A DNA stretch of 64,000 bases from Zarea fungicola (GCA_900169235.1 FWCC01000343.1:1-64000), one strand, 5' to 3'. Counted from the stretch's first letter, positions 21,801-34,682 are shown. Notes: generated by a model not told the origin, from the letters alone. Translations and numbers: made by a program.

Positions 21801-24800
21801 AAGGGGTAGGGAGACAGGGAACCCCTGGGGAGACGTGGGCAGGTCCCCGAGAACCAGGCTAGACATGGTCCCCTCCCCACAGAAAAACGCTGCATGTCTT
21901 GGAATAATTTGGGTTTGCAGATTGCAGAACGACAAATCTCATAGGGAAATTGGTATTTTTTTTCAGGCCACGTGCAAACTCACCACCCCTGTTGCTGATG
22001 AAGAATGTAAAATTTGTTTCATGAATTTCACAACCATGTTTGGATTTGGACGCTGTTGTCAAATCTGTATAGCTAATGACGGAGGATGATGCTGTGTTAG
22101 TCTGAGATTGTGCCCCAAGCTCCCAGGCTAGTTTGACCAACTTGTTCGTTCATTGGCTGGGTGGCAACGGTGGGTGTAACAAAAATAGCCTGCAAAGACA
22201 AACGGCCGGTCATCCCTCGCTCACTCATCAGCTACTGTGTGGGCTTTCAACGTATGAAATGGATGGGCAGGCGCCTAGGCCCCGACCCCGACGTATGTAT
22301 GTACTGTGTGCCGCGTGTCCACTGTTGCCGGTTTCCAACTGTACGAACCAGTTCACTTGGTAGGCAGGGACTGGCCAGAACTCGGTGGCTGAAGGGCTTC
22401 TCATGCGCAGCCCCCCATAGTGTGGCCCCCAGGCTGCCCCCATCTACACTGCAACGCAAGTCTTTCTATATCATGTATAACCTCACATGCATTATTATAA
22501 TACTCAAAACAGCTTCGACATCAAGTAGCCATTCATAACCCTAGCTGCTTCAAGCTGCCAAGGACTACGAAACAATGCCCCCTCATCTACACAAACCCCC
22601 TCTTGCGTCGAGGCTCAGTATTTACAGTTTGAAAGTCACTGGAATGCGCACCCAAATAGTCGGGTCGGGACCTCGCCCCAACCTTTTCTCTGTGGCGGTT
22701 ACCACTTAAAAATCCATTGGGGTTTCCATTGAATTTTCGCCCCCGTGAGTTGTGGCTACAGACTTTTCTGCTCTGGCCCTTGCAACTGGGAAAGAAAGTG
22801 GCGCGCTAGGGGACGTCTTTTCTGCGGCCTAGAGTGAGACAAGAATGTCATTCCATCATGTCCGCATCTTGAATAGGAATATATGCCGGGGCGGACGGGC
22901 ATTTCCCAAAAAATCATCATCATTCTTTCCATCTCTCAGCCTGGCGCCAACCTTTTTTTAAACTTTTTCCCTTTCAACCTTTTTACCCGCCGTAAAAAAG
23001 TACTTGCCTCTTTTCGCGCACTTCATCTTTGTTCCCCATTTTCAACTTTTGGCTAGTGGCTTGAGTGTGGACGCCAATCTCCTGCCGTTTATTAGCTCAT
23101 CAGAGGAGAAAGGGGGGCGTGCAACGGAAGTTTCCATCCCAGATGCGCTGGGGGAGGAGCACGCAATGCTGGTGTAATACGGCACTAGGAGGAAAACGTG
23201 TAGCTTCAAAAGCCTAAAACGAGTTGCCCAATGTGATGCATAAACTACGTACCGTAACAAGTTGTGGAATCTTCCTTGCCAGAGAGCCGCAGCAGATTTG
23301 CACCAGTAACGATCAATACCGACCAATACCGAAATCAGGCAACTTGTACGAAATCAGTAAAGTAGATTGAATGTCATGCGATTATGTTGTGCTAGCTTGA
23401 TGCTGCCTTGTATCATTACGACAAGTCACTCTAAATAGGCAACGCCACCAACGTCTTTCTTCTGTATTAGTAGCCTCGCTTCTCTAGTATTGTAGTTGGT
23501 TCAAAAAACGCGGAACTCAGCCGTTGTCCATGCTTAAGACGACAAGCTCAGTTTTCATGTTTTTTTTTTTTGTCTTCTTCACAACAAACAAAGATTAGAT
23601 GCTTGAAAAAATACCTTGAACGCCACCAGAGAAAAAGTTCCTAGCACATTGTAGAACCCACATGACAGAAACGCAACGGCCAACACACTCCCCTCCCCTC
23701 TTTTGCAAGCCAACCCCCACCACACGCCATGTGGTTTTCCCAGCATCAAAGTGGGAACGGAACCCTTGAACCGCTGATTGCCAGGCTAGAAAAATAAGAG
23801 AGACGAGAAAATACAGGCAGGCGGAGCTAATACAAAGGCCGCCTTGCGCGCAATGGCCAGGCTGTGCGGGATAAATCTTACAGCCGCCCACGCCACAACG
23901 TACAAAAAGTCCCCCCTCCCCCTTGGCCGCAGTGGTCCCCGGCAGCGAGGCGACCGAGCTGAGATTTGGTGAGGCTTACGACGGTGAATTCTTGGGGGTC
24001 TGATGAAGTTTCATTGGCAGTACTCCGTAGTTATGGAGTAACTGGTTAGCTTTTTGTTGCTGTGCGTGGAGAGGGGTGCCCGCTCCGTCGCAGATGAAAG
24101 AGGATAGAGCCCCATTTGACGGCATGCTTGGATTTATTTTTAATTCTCTGTCCGCGAGAATGAGCCCTGGGCCGTTTACTTGAGATGCTGACTAAAGAAG
24201 GGGCAGGGGTTGTAAAGATGAACTGATCAATCATGTGGAAGGAGAGACAGACTTGGCAATGCATGGGTACGTATAAGGGATTGAACTGCGTAGACTGTGC
24301 AAACTGTCATTGGTGCACTTTTCTTTCGGGGGCCAAAAAAACAAACACATCTGGAGACAAGGTACAGTAGTTGGTGAGACAGTTGAGAGGGAGGCCGCCC
24401 CCAAAACTGGCTGGAATTGACGAATGTAACACCCGAATTCGTGACGCGGCCAACCTTGGCAATGAACCGCGCAGGATGCGCAGGTCACGGGTCAATGCGC
24501 GTGCATGTACTGGTAGATATTAATTCTCCTCTCGGTCAAGGCCCGGTAGATCGATGAGGGAAAATGTGAGCGCTGCTTGAGACTGCGAATCTTGCCCGTT
24601 GAAGGAAGTAGACTGGAACAAAGATGGGCGAATTGCGAGACATTCAAAATGCGGGCAGTGATGCTGAGAAACTCGCTCACATCGCATGCGCCAACAACCA
24701 ACTATGGACTAGCTAAAGGCCTTATCGCGAATGATGTGCGCCGTTTACTTGATGGAAGATCCCGCAACCTTTTGTCATCAGAATAGGGAGTTGGGGCACC

Positions 24801-27800
24801 TCTATTTCCTATTCCTCAGCTGGTACAGTCAACTGGTCAATGCTCCCGCTGATGAGGCAGAAAAGCCTTGTTGTATAATAAACCCCACATGGTGAGTGTC
24901 TTTTCAAAATGAAGAGACAAATAAAAGCGAGGAGCCTATTGTAAATGCAGGTCAACGACAAAACTGGAGCTCTGGATGGAGCAAGCCGTCGCCCTTCCAC
25001 ATCTGTACAATCTAGTAAATCTGGTGCTGATCCCCCAGGACGAGACAGTTGCACGCCCATCATACTCCTATGACTGGACGAAGATTGCAATGGCTGACAG
25101 GCAACAGGGTACGGACAAATTGGATCCACCATCTGATGTTGTAGCATATGAATTGCACTGACAGCACGTCTGGGTACTCTCGGCTATTAACTAGTCAACT
25201 AGTTACTTGTAGCTAATGTACGGGATTTTAACAAGGGCTGATGAATGTCACCAGTGTGGACCATACGGCCTCCAATACCAGTGGCTGCTCTGTTGAAAAA
25301 AGTCCCACTGCGACTATATCTGGTCGAGCTTTCGGCAATCCTGCCCTGGACTCGTCCCGGCAACTGGTATTATTATGGGACAAGTGGACAATGGATGGCG
25401 CCGCCCCCGGTTGCTGTATCCCGCGTGTGCTTTTGCGGTGCCCAACGGCGCGCGAAAAGGCAGGGGCTTGACATAGTGCTTATTCTTTATGCAAAAAAGG
25501 GGATATATTTCTCCAGCCTGGCCTGATCCCCCGGATGTCGTTCCTCGCGGTAGCCGGGGGCTCGGCCAGTTTTCGGCAGACCCAAGGGGGCCTATTAACT
25601 TGGGTGCTGACGGGCTGACGGAGTGGACAGCGGAGGGCTCCCCAAAACGGAAGAGGAGAGCGTTATCGCGACGGTCTGATCATTCGCTACGCCTGCAATA
25701 ACGCGGGAGTGTCATGGCCGTTAGGTAATCACTAAGCAGCAAGTATTGAACACGGGTGAGATTAAACTGTCTCGTGTGGCTAGTGTCCCTCATCGTTTTC
25801 GTTATCGGGCCGAATATAGTCAATGCAGTATTGACAGGCAGGGGATAGTTCTGCCCTACGACCCCGGGCAGTGGCAGACCCGTCCCAGTCAGTTTGTATT
25901 TGTATTTCGGTATTCAGAGAGCCTTCGGTATTCAGGTTTTCAGGTCTTTACGTCTACAGAGAGACTGCGTCATGTCAATCATTTACTTCACATGCAACTG
26001 TGTCCCCTGATCAGAAACTAGCCAAAATGCCAAATTAAACAGCACACACATGCACGGCGAGAATCGTCGCTAATCCTGCCCTATTCGTAAAAATACCCGA
26101 CGCTGTATTCTTGACATGTTGCTGTGCCGTGTGAGGCTTGACCATTCGACAGAAATGAACACAACACCCTCTTGTTTTGGCTCCAGGCAGCATCATTACA
26201 TTGGCGTTTATAATTGTAACTCGGTTGTCACTTGACAATGCACTTTAACTTCTAAGGCGCGGCGAACGGAGGCTAAACCCCGAGCTTTCTTCCGAGCGTC
26301 GATTCCAGTCGTGCAGGGTACCGGGCTCGACGGTGTTGTTGTGTGTTGTGTGCATTTGTCTATGTATATGTGTGTGTGGACATGGAGGCTGGCAGAAGAC
26401 GACACACGCACACCACCACCACTACACTTCGCGCCCAGTCACACTACAGAGTGAGGGAAATAAAAGCCGCCATTCTGACAAACGGCACACGGAAACCTGC
26501 TTGCCTGCCGCTATGAAAAACATGGCTTTTTGCCATGGCTTCCGAAAACAGACAATGCACAAGTAGTTACCGCGCTGCAAACTTGTAGAAACAGTCGAAG
26601 CCACTCCGGGCGCTGCAAACTGAACCCCAACTAATGCAGCGCACTGGGCGCCATGGTGCTGGTTGTTCTAGAAAGCTGTATAGAAGGGAGCTAAAACACT
26701 GAACTAGGTAGGGGCTCAGTTCCCAGTCTTTGCAGCCCTTTCGCATGAAACGGCGAGCACCATCGCGCCGTCAATCGTCACAAACAGGTAATTTTTGCCG
26801 AGCAGCCCACGGTCCCTTCAGCCGATGCATGGAGCTACAACTACGCTCCGGACGGGGACCCCTTTCGCGATCATGACTACTGGTACAGCGAGGCGCTCCA
26901 GGCGAGCGCCTTTACCGCACTCTGCACCAAGCCACATGGTTGTTGCGCAACATGGTTCAAGTCAAAATATTTGTGGCGAATGCACAGGTGAGGCTTTGCC
27001 GCTGGGCTGATCGATCAAATGGCCAGAGCTTGGCACCGCGCGCTATATGTATTGCGACGGCCCGCGTGAAGTCCGCGTGCAGCCCGCGTGCTATGTGGGA
27101 ACATGACCGTACGATGGGCTAAAACAATGACGATTACTTGGCGATTTGAGGCAAGGAAGAACAGTTGGGTTCTTGGCGCACATGTCAAATTGTATGGTTA
27201 TCAGAAATAGAAACTCGTGTGAGCAGAAAACGGTGTAGATGACGGACGGCTCGTCGTGAATTGCCGTTTTGAGTTGGTGGGATGGGCTGCAACCACGGCA
27301 CGCCCGTCGTGTCAAAAAACGGGCTTGATAATGGGACAAATCCAGAAAAGGGAGTTTTTACCACGAGTTTATATTAACTAACACACACGGACGGATTCAC
27401 GGCTTACTGCACCACCATGACAATGCATAAAGATGAGAATTATACGAAGCAGTTATTGTAATAAAGGCGGTCATGAGAGAGCGGTGTGAGGGACTGGCGA
27501 GACTAACTGGTACACAACTTGGCAACTTGGTACTTGGTTAGACTAACACGGTGACCCGTCGCCATCCTACCGTTTTGACAGAGCGCGCGCTGCCGAAACC
27601 GCGCTAGAATGTATGGCGTGATGGAGAGGAAACGGGCAGGTTACAGCGGACAGGAAACGGAAGGGCGAGATTGGCAGCGTAAAATGCAACGATAACGGAG
27701 AGCTGAATTCATCATTCTTCACATGATGGCGAGTCCGCCGTTTCCATTCCGTTGCCGCGATGGGCATGACGGCTCTGCGACTTTGGTCACGGTGGACGGA

Positions 27801-30800
27801 ATCAAAGAGGGTGTGACCGAGTGGCACCCCTTTCTGCCGTATGTACGGAGTACACATGTTGCATGGAACTGCAACCTGCTTTTCCGAAGGCCAACTTTCA
27901 TGGTGCCGTGGATTCCGACCAAAGTAAACCATCCTGGGCCGGCATTCATGCTTCGTATTATCGCGTTATGGAGGTCGGTGACCTCCGAACCTGTTGCTCG
28001 GACGCGATGCCCATCTCCCTCAGGTGTAACCTCCGAACCTTTAGCTCGGGCGCGATGCCCATCTCCCTCAGGTGTACAGGCTATCAGTCCCAGTTCCGGC
28101 CGGGCCAGCTGAGTCCCGGACCTTGCTCCGGCTCAAAATGACGCTTCACGAGCCTAAACATGGCATATTGGGCTTGCTCTCCGTTGCGCCCAAGTTGCAA
28201 CCCAAACTTGGAAGATTTCCAGCGCCTTGCAATTTTAAAGCATATTTGGGGGCGTTTATGTTTCAAGGTGAGACGTTGGGCAAAACGTGGGTACAGCACA
28301 GTCCCCAGTTTACCATGGCTTACAATTAAATTACTTGTTCAACGTAGATACTTCAAGTTGCCCTGTAGTGGGGGCTGCACCGCAATATCTTGCTTACTGG
28401 TACATCTTATCTTCATGATGTTTCCTGGGTTTTCTTTTTCCTACAAGCACCCAGTAAATTTATCCTGGTTGCTTTTGAAAAACAGAAACAAGGACAGGGC
28501 TAAGACGACATGGGTAACACCAGCCACCGACAGGGAAAAAGTGGTGAATGATTTACATGGAGCCAATTTCGACAAGAGCCCCAGTCGGGCCACGAATGGC
28601 TGTGGTGGACCAGAGCTTTTTTTTCAGCCTTGCCAATATTGCATTGTTTATTGGCTGAGATCCAGAATGGCACACAGAAACGATTGCCAAACTGCACCAC
28701 TTGTCCAGGGTATCGGTAGAGGACCAGACGTGGCGTTTTATATATGGATCAGACGAGAATTTGAGTTTTTTTCTTTCTCCCTCCTTTTCTTCGGCATTGT
28801 GCTCCATGTTGACCTTTTGATATGGCCCATAACAACATACCCACATTGAAAAAAAAAGCCATAGGGGCCAAGGGGCTTCCTAAAAATGGATATGGGACAT
28901 TTTGCAAAACCAGGTACAATCGTGACAGTCAACAGGCATGAACGTCACGGGTAAGACATGCATACGTCCTCGATGCCACCCTATGACGGCGCACACTCAT
29001 CCCTGGAAGCCTTTTTGATGGCGTTTTTCCCTTTTTGCTGCTTCCGAGACAGCCTCGAGTTTCCACATTTTTCCGGTGTGGTCGGTCTGTGTGAAATAAG
29101 GTGTTTGATCTACTGGGAAATAAGTGTGGTGGTGGGCGGCCAGTGCCCAACGGCCACCAAAAGAGCGATCTCAGGCCAAGGAGAAAAGCTACATGCCAGA
29201 GGTATACAGGTACTTCCCACAAGTACCCTTTCCACAATTCTTCTAGAAGCCAGACTATTTATGGGGGCATGTGGGTCAGGTGTGTGTCTAACCAAGGCTG
29301 CATATTTTAATGGAGATAGTTCCCACTTTAAAAGGTACAAGGATACATGCCAGGGGCCGTGGAATATTCCAAAAGCCTTCGATTTCCCACACACCCTTCA
29401 CAAGGCTCCGCTCCTGGCAATTCTTTTCGTTTTCGCGTTCCACGTGGCAGATCGCGCCAAGGCTGCTACGGCCGCCCCGGGAAGGATTCATTGGACTTGT
29501 TCGGTTTGTCGTTATTTGCCCTCGAAAAAGGCGAGAAAACGTGGCAAATAAATCACATGAGCTGCTGAAACAGAAAGCTAATTATTAATTACGTGGGCCA
29601 TTCTATTTGCAACGGCTGTGTCGGCTCATTCGGTTTTCAAGAACCGTCGGCTTTAAGAGGGTGTCTCGCATTTCTTGCAAGACGGAGGCACAATGCCGTC
29701 ATGATGTAAAACACCTCCTCGGTGTGTACTTGTAAGCAGGTTGCCAGGAAAGAAATAGCCCGCATACCCTCTGACCGGTATTCGCCGAGTTTCTACTCTG
29801 CGAAAATTTTGCATTTGGATATTTCCAAGTTGTAATTGGCCATCATCATTCGAGTTTGACGTAGAGGGGCGCTGGCCCGGATGTACTGGCTTCTTCGGGC
29901 GATGATGTAGTGGGCAGCGGGCGGGACCATCATCACTCTCGGTCAAAGAATATGGCTAGATTGAGCGCAAGAAGAAACTGCTCACGCGAGCATTTTTCTC
30001 TCGTAATTCTGCAAAGATGAAAAAATCGTCTCATCTCTTGACCTGTGGGGGCAATTTATTCTTCTTCAAATCGGTGGGAGGAATTGGATACCGAGTGCTT
30101 TTGTCCGCCCGCCCGCATCGTGCGGATATCCCGCCCTGCAAATGACTCTCAAATTCCCCTTTCCCCTCTTTTGATTCTCGATTTCGATCGCGCAAAAAAG
30201 AAAAGGACGCCTCGATTTCAAAACATTCTTCCTCTCCCTTTTGTCACATCTGCGGCGCCAGGTTCCACGCGCAAGCGGAGCTCAGACGCGGGCAGCGACG
30301 TCAGGGAATCCAGGCGCGGGGCGGGCGCCTGCATATCCATCACGACTGAGTCGTGACAATCAATGGAGCATGAGCATCTGGGGGGCTGTTGGCTTGCCGC
30401 TGCGGGGAAGATGCTATATCTCGCGCATCTGTGGGATTCACAAATGTGGTCCTGACGATTGTCGGCCCGTGCCTGGATAGTATTATTTCAGCCGAGTCTT
30501 TCAACAGATTCTTATGAGAAATGGAATCGACACGCGCTTCATGCCCTGCCGTGTTGAGGTAGTTGGCCGTCAGTGAATTCATTCTTGTGAAGTGATTTAA
30601 TTCTTGTAAAACATCTCTATTTTTGACCCAAAATTTCGACATATGCCCGAGTCAGCACTGACGGGCGTCACCCATCGGTTAGACAAATGCTCGCTGAATG
30701 TTATTCTACACATATACGCTTAGTTTTATCGATTCTGTCGACGATGAGCATCCCGTCACGGGCCGCTGCGATTGGCTCCTTCCTATTACGCCCCGGCATG

Positions 30801-31661
30801 CTGTACAAGGCATCATGCACTTGATTGACATACGCCCCGGGTCGTCGTGGCGGTGGCACGATGTAATTTTGCCTCGTCACCGCAAGATACGTCCCGTGTT
30901 CATCCCGCCGCGGATCAACTCGAAGCCAAACGGTGCCTTGGTGCATGATGACGACTTGGCGTGCGCCCATGTGCACTGACAAGCCACAGTAACAGGGGTC
31001 GCAATGGTGGAACCAAGGCATATTGGACGCATAAAAGACTCATAATATTGCTTGTTTAGGTCGAATTGGACATGCCAAGATGCAAATACACTAAATTGAA
31101 ACTCGCTTAGACGAGAAACGGCAGTCATACACGGCATGCATCAAGCGACGACTCATCCCGAATTAGGAATAATTATCCCGTCGGCCGGGTAGCTTTGCCA
31201 TTCCAAGGAGACAGCGGCGGGAGGACTACGTTGTTGCCAGATAGTAATAATATTGGTATTAATATCTGGGCGTCTGGGTGGAATTTGTATCCAAGCGTAA
31301 CTTGTTATCTGACCATCTGAGACGGTACGGTCCAGTCCACCAACGGTAATCTGCAAGTTTGACAAACCACGTGGATATTGGCCAACGGTTCTCACCCACG
31401 GCATAGATATGTACGTTACTCGTCACTTTGATTAATCATTTTCATCATCGCCAAGACGTGTCGGCGTGAAACAGATCGAACAAGTCCACAGCAGACGGAT
31501 CGGTGGCACGGCCGCTACCCGCTCCGTAAGCAATGACTAAAACCCCGAATACCGATATGAGAAATGATGGATTTCATTAAATGTCAATGTAACGCTCGTA
31601 GTGAAAGCGTCTTGTATCGTTGTGTAAGTTGCTGGTTACAGGTCCTCTCCTTCCGTAGTCA
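18848..31661. other. Gene desert downstream of the bZIP gene, 12.8 kb
   Basis: No convincing gene on either strand. Simple repeats seen: CA run near 19248-19261, TA run near 19377-19391, GT run near 21078-21093, and a 48-bp tandem duplication at 27981. The longest frame (229 codons from 28160, plus) has no domain content and a random-looking composition. Two CT-rich, leader-like stretches (about 22900-23050 and 30140-30245) are not followed by a coding frame. Base composition is mixed, without the extreme AT richness expected of heavily RIP-mutated DNA. Confidence 0.5.
27981..28076. repeat. 48-bp tandem duplication
   Basis: Two adjacent 48-bp copies (27981-28028, 28029-28076), differing at only a few positions, each starting ACCTCCGAACCT and ending CTCAGGTGTA. 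Confidence 0.9.
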
Positions 31662-32213
31662 TCATATCTTTGAAAAGTCCTCCCACCCGTATCCAATCTC
31701 CTCCAAATCAGCACCGCCAACGACTTCCGTCTTGCGCGCAATCTCCCTGCCGCCCAGGTGCTCGTAAAAGTGCTTCGTCTTGTTCGCCGCCGCCACCCAC
31801 AGCATCGGCCTCGTCATCCCCGCCGCCTCGAGCGCGTCCGCCATGGCGCGCATGAGCTTCCGCCCGAGCCCCATCCCCTTGGCCGCGTCGAGGATGTAGA
31901 GGCGGTAGATTTCCGAGTCGTACGGCTCCAGGGCCGCCGCGTGCGTGCTGTCGTCGCCGTCGCGGGCGGGCCGGCGCCGCCCCGCGCCCGCGATGCCGTA
32001 GACCTCGCCGTCGACGAGCGCCACGAACTGAGGCATTGATTCCGCCGGATTCTCGAGTTCTCGCCTCCAGGACGCGGTCCGCTGGGTGACGTCGAGCGCG
32101 TCGAGGAACGACTGCGGCACCATGCCGCGGTACGTCTCTTGCCATGATTGGACGTGGATGCGCGCGGCGTCGGCGGCGTCGGCGGGGGTTGCCCTGCGGA
32201 TAGTGATGCTCAT
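31662..32213 (-). CDS. GNAT-family N-acetyltransferase
   Basis: Minus strand, intronless, 183 aa. The N-terminus MSITIRRATPADAADAARIH is the classic GNAT beta1-alpha1 start; SWQETYRGMVPQSFLDALD is a lead segment common in bacterial and fungal GNATs of unknown substrate. Motif A, the acetyl-CoA pyrophosphate loop, is visible as AKGMGLGRKLMRAM, followed by LWVAAANKTKHFYEHLGG, the motif B region that ends most GNAT domains. Complete length for a single-domain enzyme; presumed cytosolic transfer of acetyl from acetyl-CoA to a small amine or peptide. It is isolated in the gene-poor region. The ATG at 32213 is the only good start. Confidence 0.9.
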   Translation of the reverse strand: MSITIRRATPADAADAARIHVQSWQETYRGMVPQSFLDALDVTQRTASWRRELENPAESMPQFVALVDGEVYGIAGAGRRRPARDGDDSTHAAALEPYDSEIYRLYILDAAKGMGLGRKLMRAMADALEAAGMTRPMLWVAAANKTKHFYEHLGGREIARKTEVVGGADLEEIGYGWEDFSKI

Positions 32214-33710
32214 TTTTGACGTTTTGAGCTTTCTTTTTTAAATTTTAGGTTATGTTTCTCTGTATCAGTAATGCATCTCGTGGCTGTGATGGTATCTTAT
32301 AGTGTCTGGATCATGCCTGACCCGATTGCGGCTGAGCGTCCCTTTCTTGGTGACTCACAGCAGCGCCGAACTGCTTGCCGACGAAAAACTGACGCATCCA
32401 ACTGTAGTATATCTGTTCATGAAAATATGTACAGTGGAGTTCGGGTTCTGTAGCCTTTTTACAGTGCAATAAGAATAATCCAGAGATAAGGAAGGTTGGG
32501 TATGGACAGGGTGAGTCATGCTAGAACCCAGCATCTCATTGCAGCCCGCTTGAAGAACGTTTATTTCAAATTTATTGCAGAAAAATCGAGGATATGTGCA
32601 AGAAATCAGGGTTTTCCTTCTTTTTGACGGCATCGCCTACGCTGAGAACAAGCCCAATTGAAGAACATTTTGGAGTGCATCAAATATTGCCACAGCTAAG
32701 TGACCAGGAACAGGCACCCCCGAGAAAGGTGAGCTTTAAGACGCATGTCAAATCTTATATTAAACCGCTTAAGGACCGCAGTGAGATTGTAGAATGACAT
32801 TTATGTAATGCAGGGTTCCATGCCAAGACTCTTGAACCAACTTCATGCGCAGACTTCACTACCAGGCCTATGCGCGGGGCTGCAACACAAGCAAATAGAG
32901 AGACTCGTAACGCGTCAGAATGATCCTAGAGGGTATCAGTTCTGAGCTGCTTCTATTGAATGTGCTTGTGGCGGAAAGGGACCGAATTTGCCGGCGAGGG
33001 ATTCGACTTTGCCGGCGCAAGATATACAGGCATGAACGAAACTGGCGTCCTGCCAAACTGCGGTTGTGACACAGCAACAATGCAGCAACAATGCATTAAT
33101 AATGCTAGAATATTCTATTTCACACGGTATACAGTCTGGTATTTCTCGCTGGAATTGTAGATCGAAATATCCAGTCTATTACCTTGCGCTTCGGGAATGA
33201 TTACCTGTTGGTCTTGACTCTCTGAGTCTTTTGACTTCCGAGTCATCTCTTTGTCAATTTGTGGCCAACCCTCCGTCTTTGCCAGCATTGATTGATGGAC
33301 CATGCCACCAAACTGGAGGGAGGTGACGTCCGGCCAAGATATAGCCACCATTATACCCAACTCAATGGCAGCATTCGAAATACGCCCCAGCTGTCGTGCG
33401 ACGTTGAAGCAAGGCGTTTGTGTATCCTGTTGCCTAGGCATTCTACCATCGCAAGTCCTCGCGGGTTATGCTTCTGTCTCATGACAACGTACATTGGGCA
33501 GATGAGATATGCAACTCTGTAACAGATGATTCAGGACGAATTGAGTCCATAACTCGTCTCCGTCTACCATAGCATTAAGCCCAGGATCGCGATGACACTC
33601 ATGTTTAACCCACCTGCTGTGGAAAACATTTGGCGTGCTACCCACCTCCATTTAGAGCCTGACAATCTAGCAACGTTGTCTGGCGCACCGAGAGCATGTT
33701 TGGCAATCAT
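32214..33710. other. Intergenic region, 1.5 kb
   Basis: No gene recognised. A 108-codon minus-strand frame at 33115-33441 has protein-like composition but no family I recognise and no splice context. Confidence 0.4.
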
Positions 33711-34333
33711 CTAGAGGCATATGCAGACAAGTACGGTATGGCTAGAGGTACACGCAGACAAGTACGGGATGACTAGAGGTACTCGCAGGCAAGTACGATG
33801 CCGAAGTGTTGCGTACGCACATATATCCAATCGCACACGAGCCGGCACAGTAAAGCAGCTTGGCCACGCACACCAGCTTCTTCGTCATCGCACACCAGTT
33901 CCGCACCAAACATCAGCTTTGGCCAATGCACACCAGCCAGCTTCGTCGCCATCGCACATTAACTTCAGCAGCACATATCAGCTTTGGCAACGCACACCAG
34001 CTTCGCCACCACACACCAGCGTGCCACCACACATCGGCTTCCGCACCGCACACCAGCTTTGCCAATGCACATTAGCCAGCTCCGCCATCGCACACCAGCT
34101 TTGCCAATGCACACCAGCTTCGGCACCACACATTAGCTTCCTCACCACACACTAGCCTCGCCGTTCACACCAGCTTCTTCGTCATCGCACATTAGCTTGG
34201 CCAATGCACATCAGCCAGCTTTGCCAATGCACACCAGCTTCCACATCGTACTTATCTGCATATACCTCTAGTCATACCGTACTTGTCTGTATATACCTCT
34301 ACTTATGCTGTACTTGTCTGTATATGCCTCTAG
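33711..34333. mobile_element. Foldback-like inverted-repeat element (non-coding)
   Basis: Two inverted arms of exactly 93 bp, 33711-33803 and 34241-34333, enclose a 437-bp centre. Each arm is three 31-bp units with the consensus CTAGAGGTATAYGCAGACAA plus GTACGGTATGA. The arms match as mirror images: the outer units of both share CTAGAGGCATAT, and the inner units of both end in AAGTACGATG. A further single unit in direct orientation lies at 34354-34384. There is no transposase frame and no obvious target-site duplication. It could be a foldback or MITE-like non-autonomous element, or a locally rearranged satellite. Confidence 0.65.
33866..34240. repeat. Degenerate CACACCAGCTT tandem array
   Basis: About nineteen copies of a roughly 20-bp degenerate unit built on CACACCAGCTT followed by YGNCA-like spacers, filling the centre of the inverted-repeat element. 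The repeats keep a His/Thr/Ser-rich plus-strand frame open (33721-34155), which I regard as non-coding. Confidence 0.8.
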
Positions 34334-34383
34334 CACATAAATTGGCCGCCAGCCTAGAGGTATATTCAGACAAGTACGTTGGC

Positions 34384-34605
34384 ACACGAATCACCACGAA
34401 CCATCACGAGCTGCGAGCCACGAGCCGCGAGCCACCACGAACCACGAGCCACGAGCCACGACGAGCCACGAACCACAAACCACCTCATACCACGCACCAC
34501 GCACCACGCACAAGATTGTGGGCGGACGTACACCACGCACCACACATAAGGTTGTGGGCGGACGCACACCACGCACCGCACCACACACAAGGCTGTGGGT
34601 AGACC
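34384..34605. repeat. CACGA-rich and CACCACGCAC tandem arrays
   Basis: First a run of CACGAACCA/CACGAGCCA units (about 34386-34490). Then three units of about 29-39 bp (34502, 34531, 34567), each starting CACCACGCAC and carrying a GGTTGTGGGCGGAC-like core. Directly adjacent to the inverted-repeat element. Confidence 0.8.
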
Positions 34606-34682
34606 GACGTCGCCATCTATCAGTGATGCAACGACCTACTGTCAAGTCCGCTAGTTTGCCGACTGCAACCGCGTCGGAGCCG

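Noticed and set aside
13360..27860. TACGGAGTAC/TACTCCGTA motif near 13366, 24021 and 27843
   Set aside because: A sequence I recall as common in many filamentous ascomycete genomes; three scattered copies give no local signal.
28160..28849. 229-codon plus-strand frame in the gene desert
   Set aside because: Random-looking composition with many Trp/Cys/Phe and no recognisable domain.
33115..33441. 108-codon minus-strand frame
   Set aside because: Protein-like in places but no recognised family and no supporting signals; not enough to call a gene.
33721..34155. His/Thr-rich frame through the CACACCAGCTT array
   Set aside because: By-product of tandem repeats; no start context or domain.
33711..34605. 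CRISPR-like array
   Set aside because: Repeat units are degenerate and contiguous without unique spacers, and this is a eukaryote.
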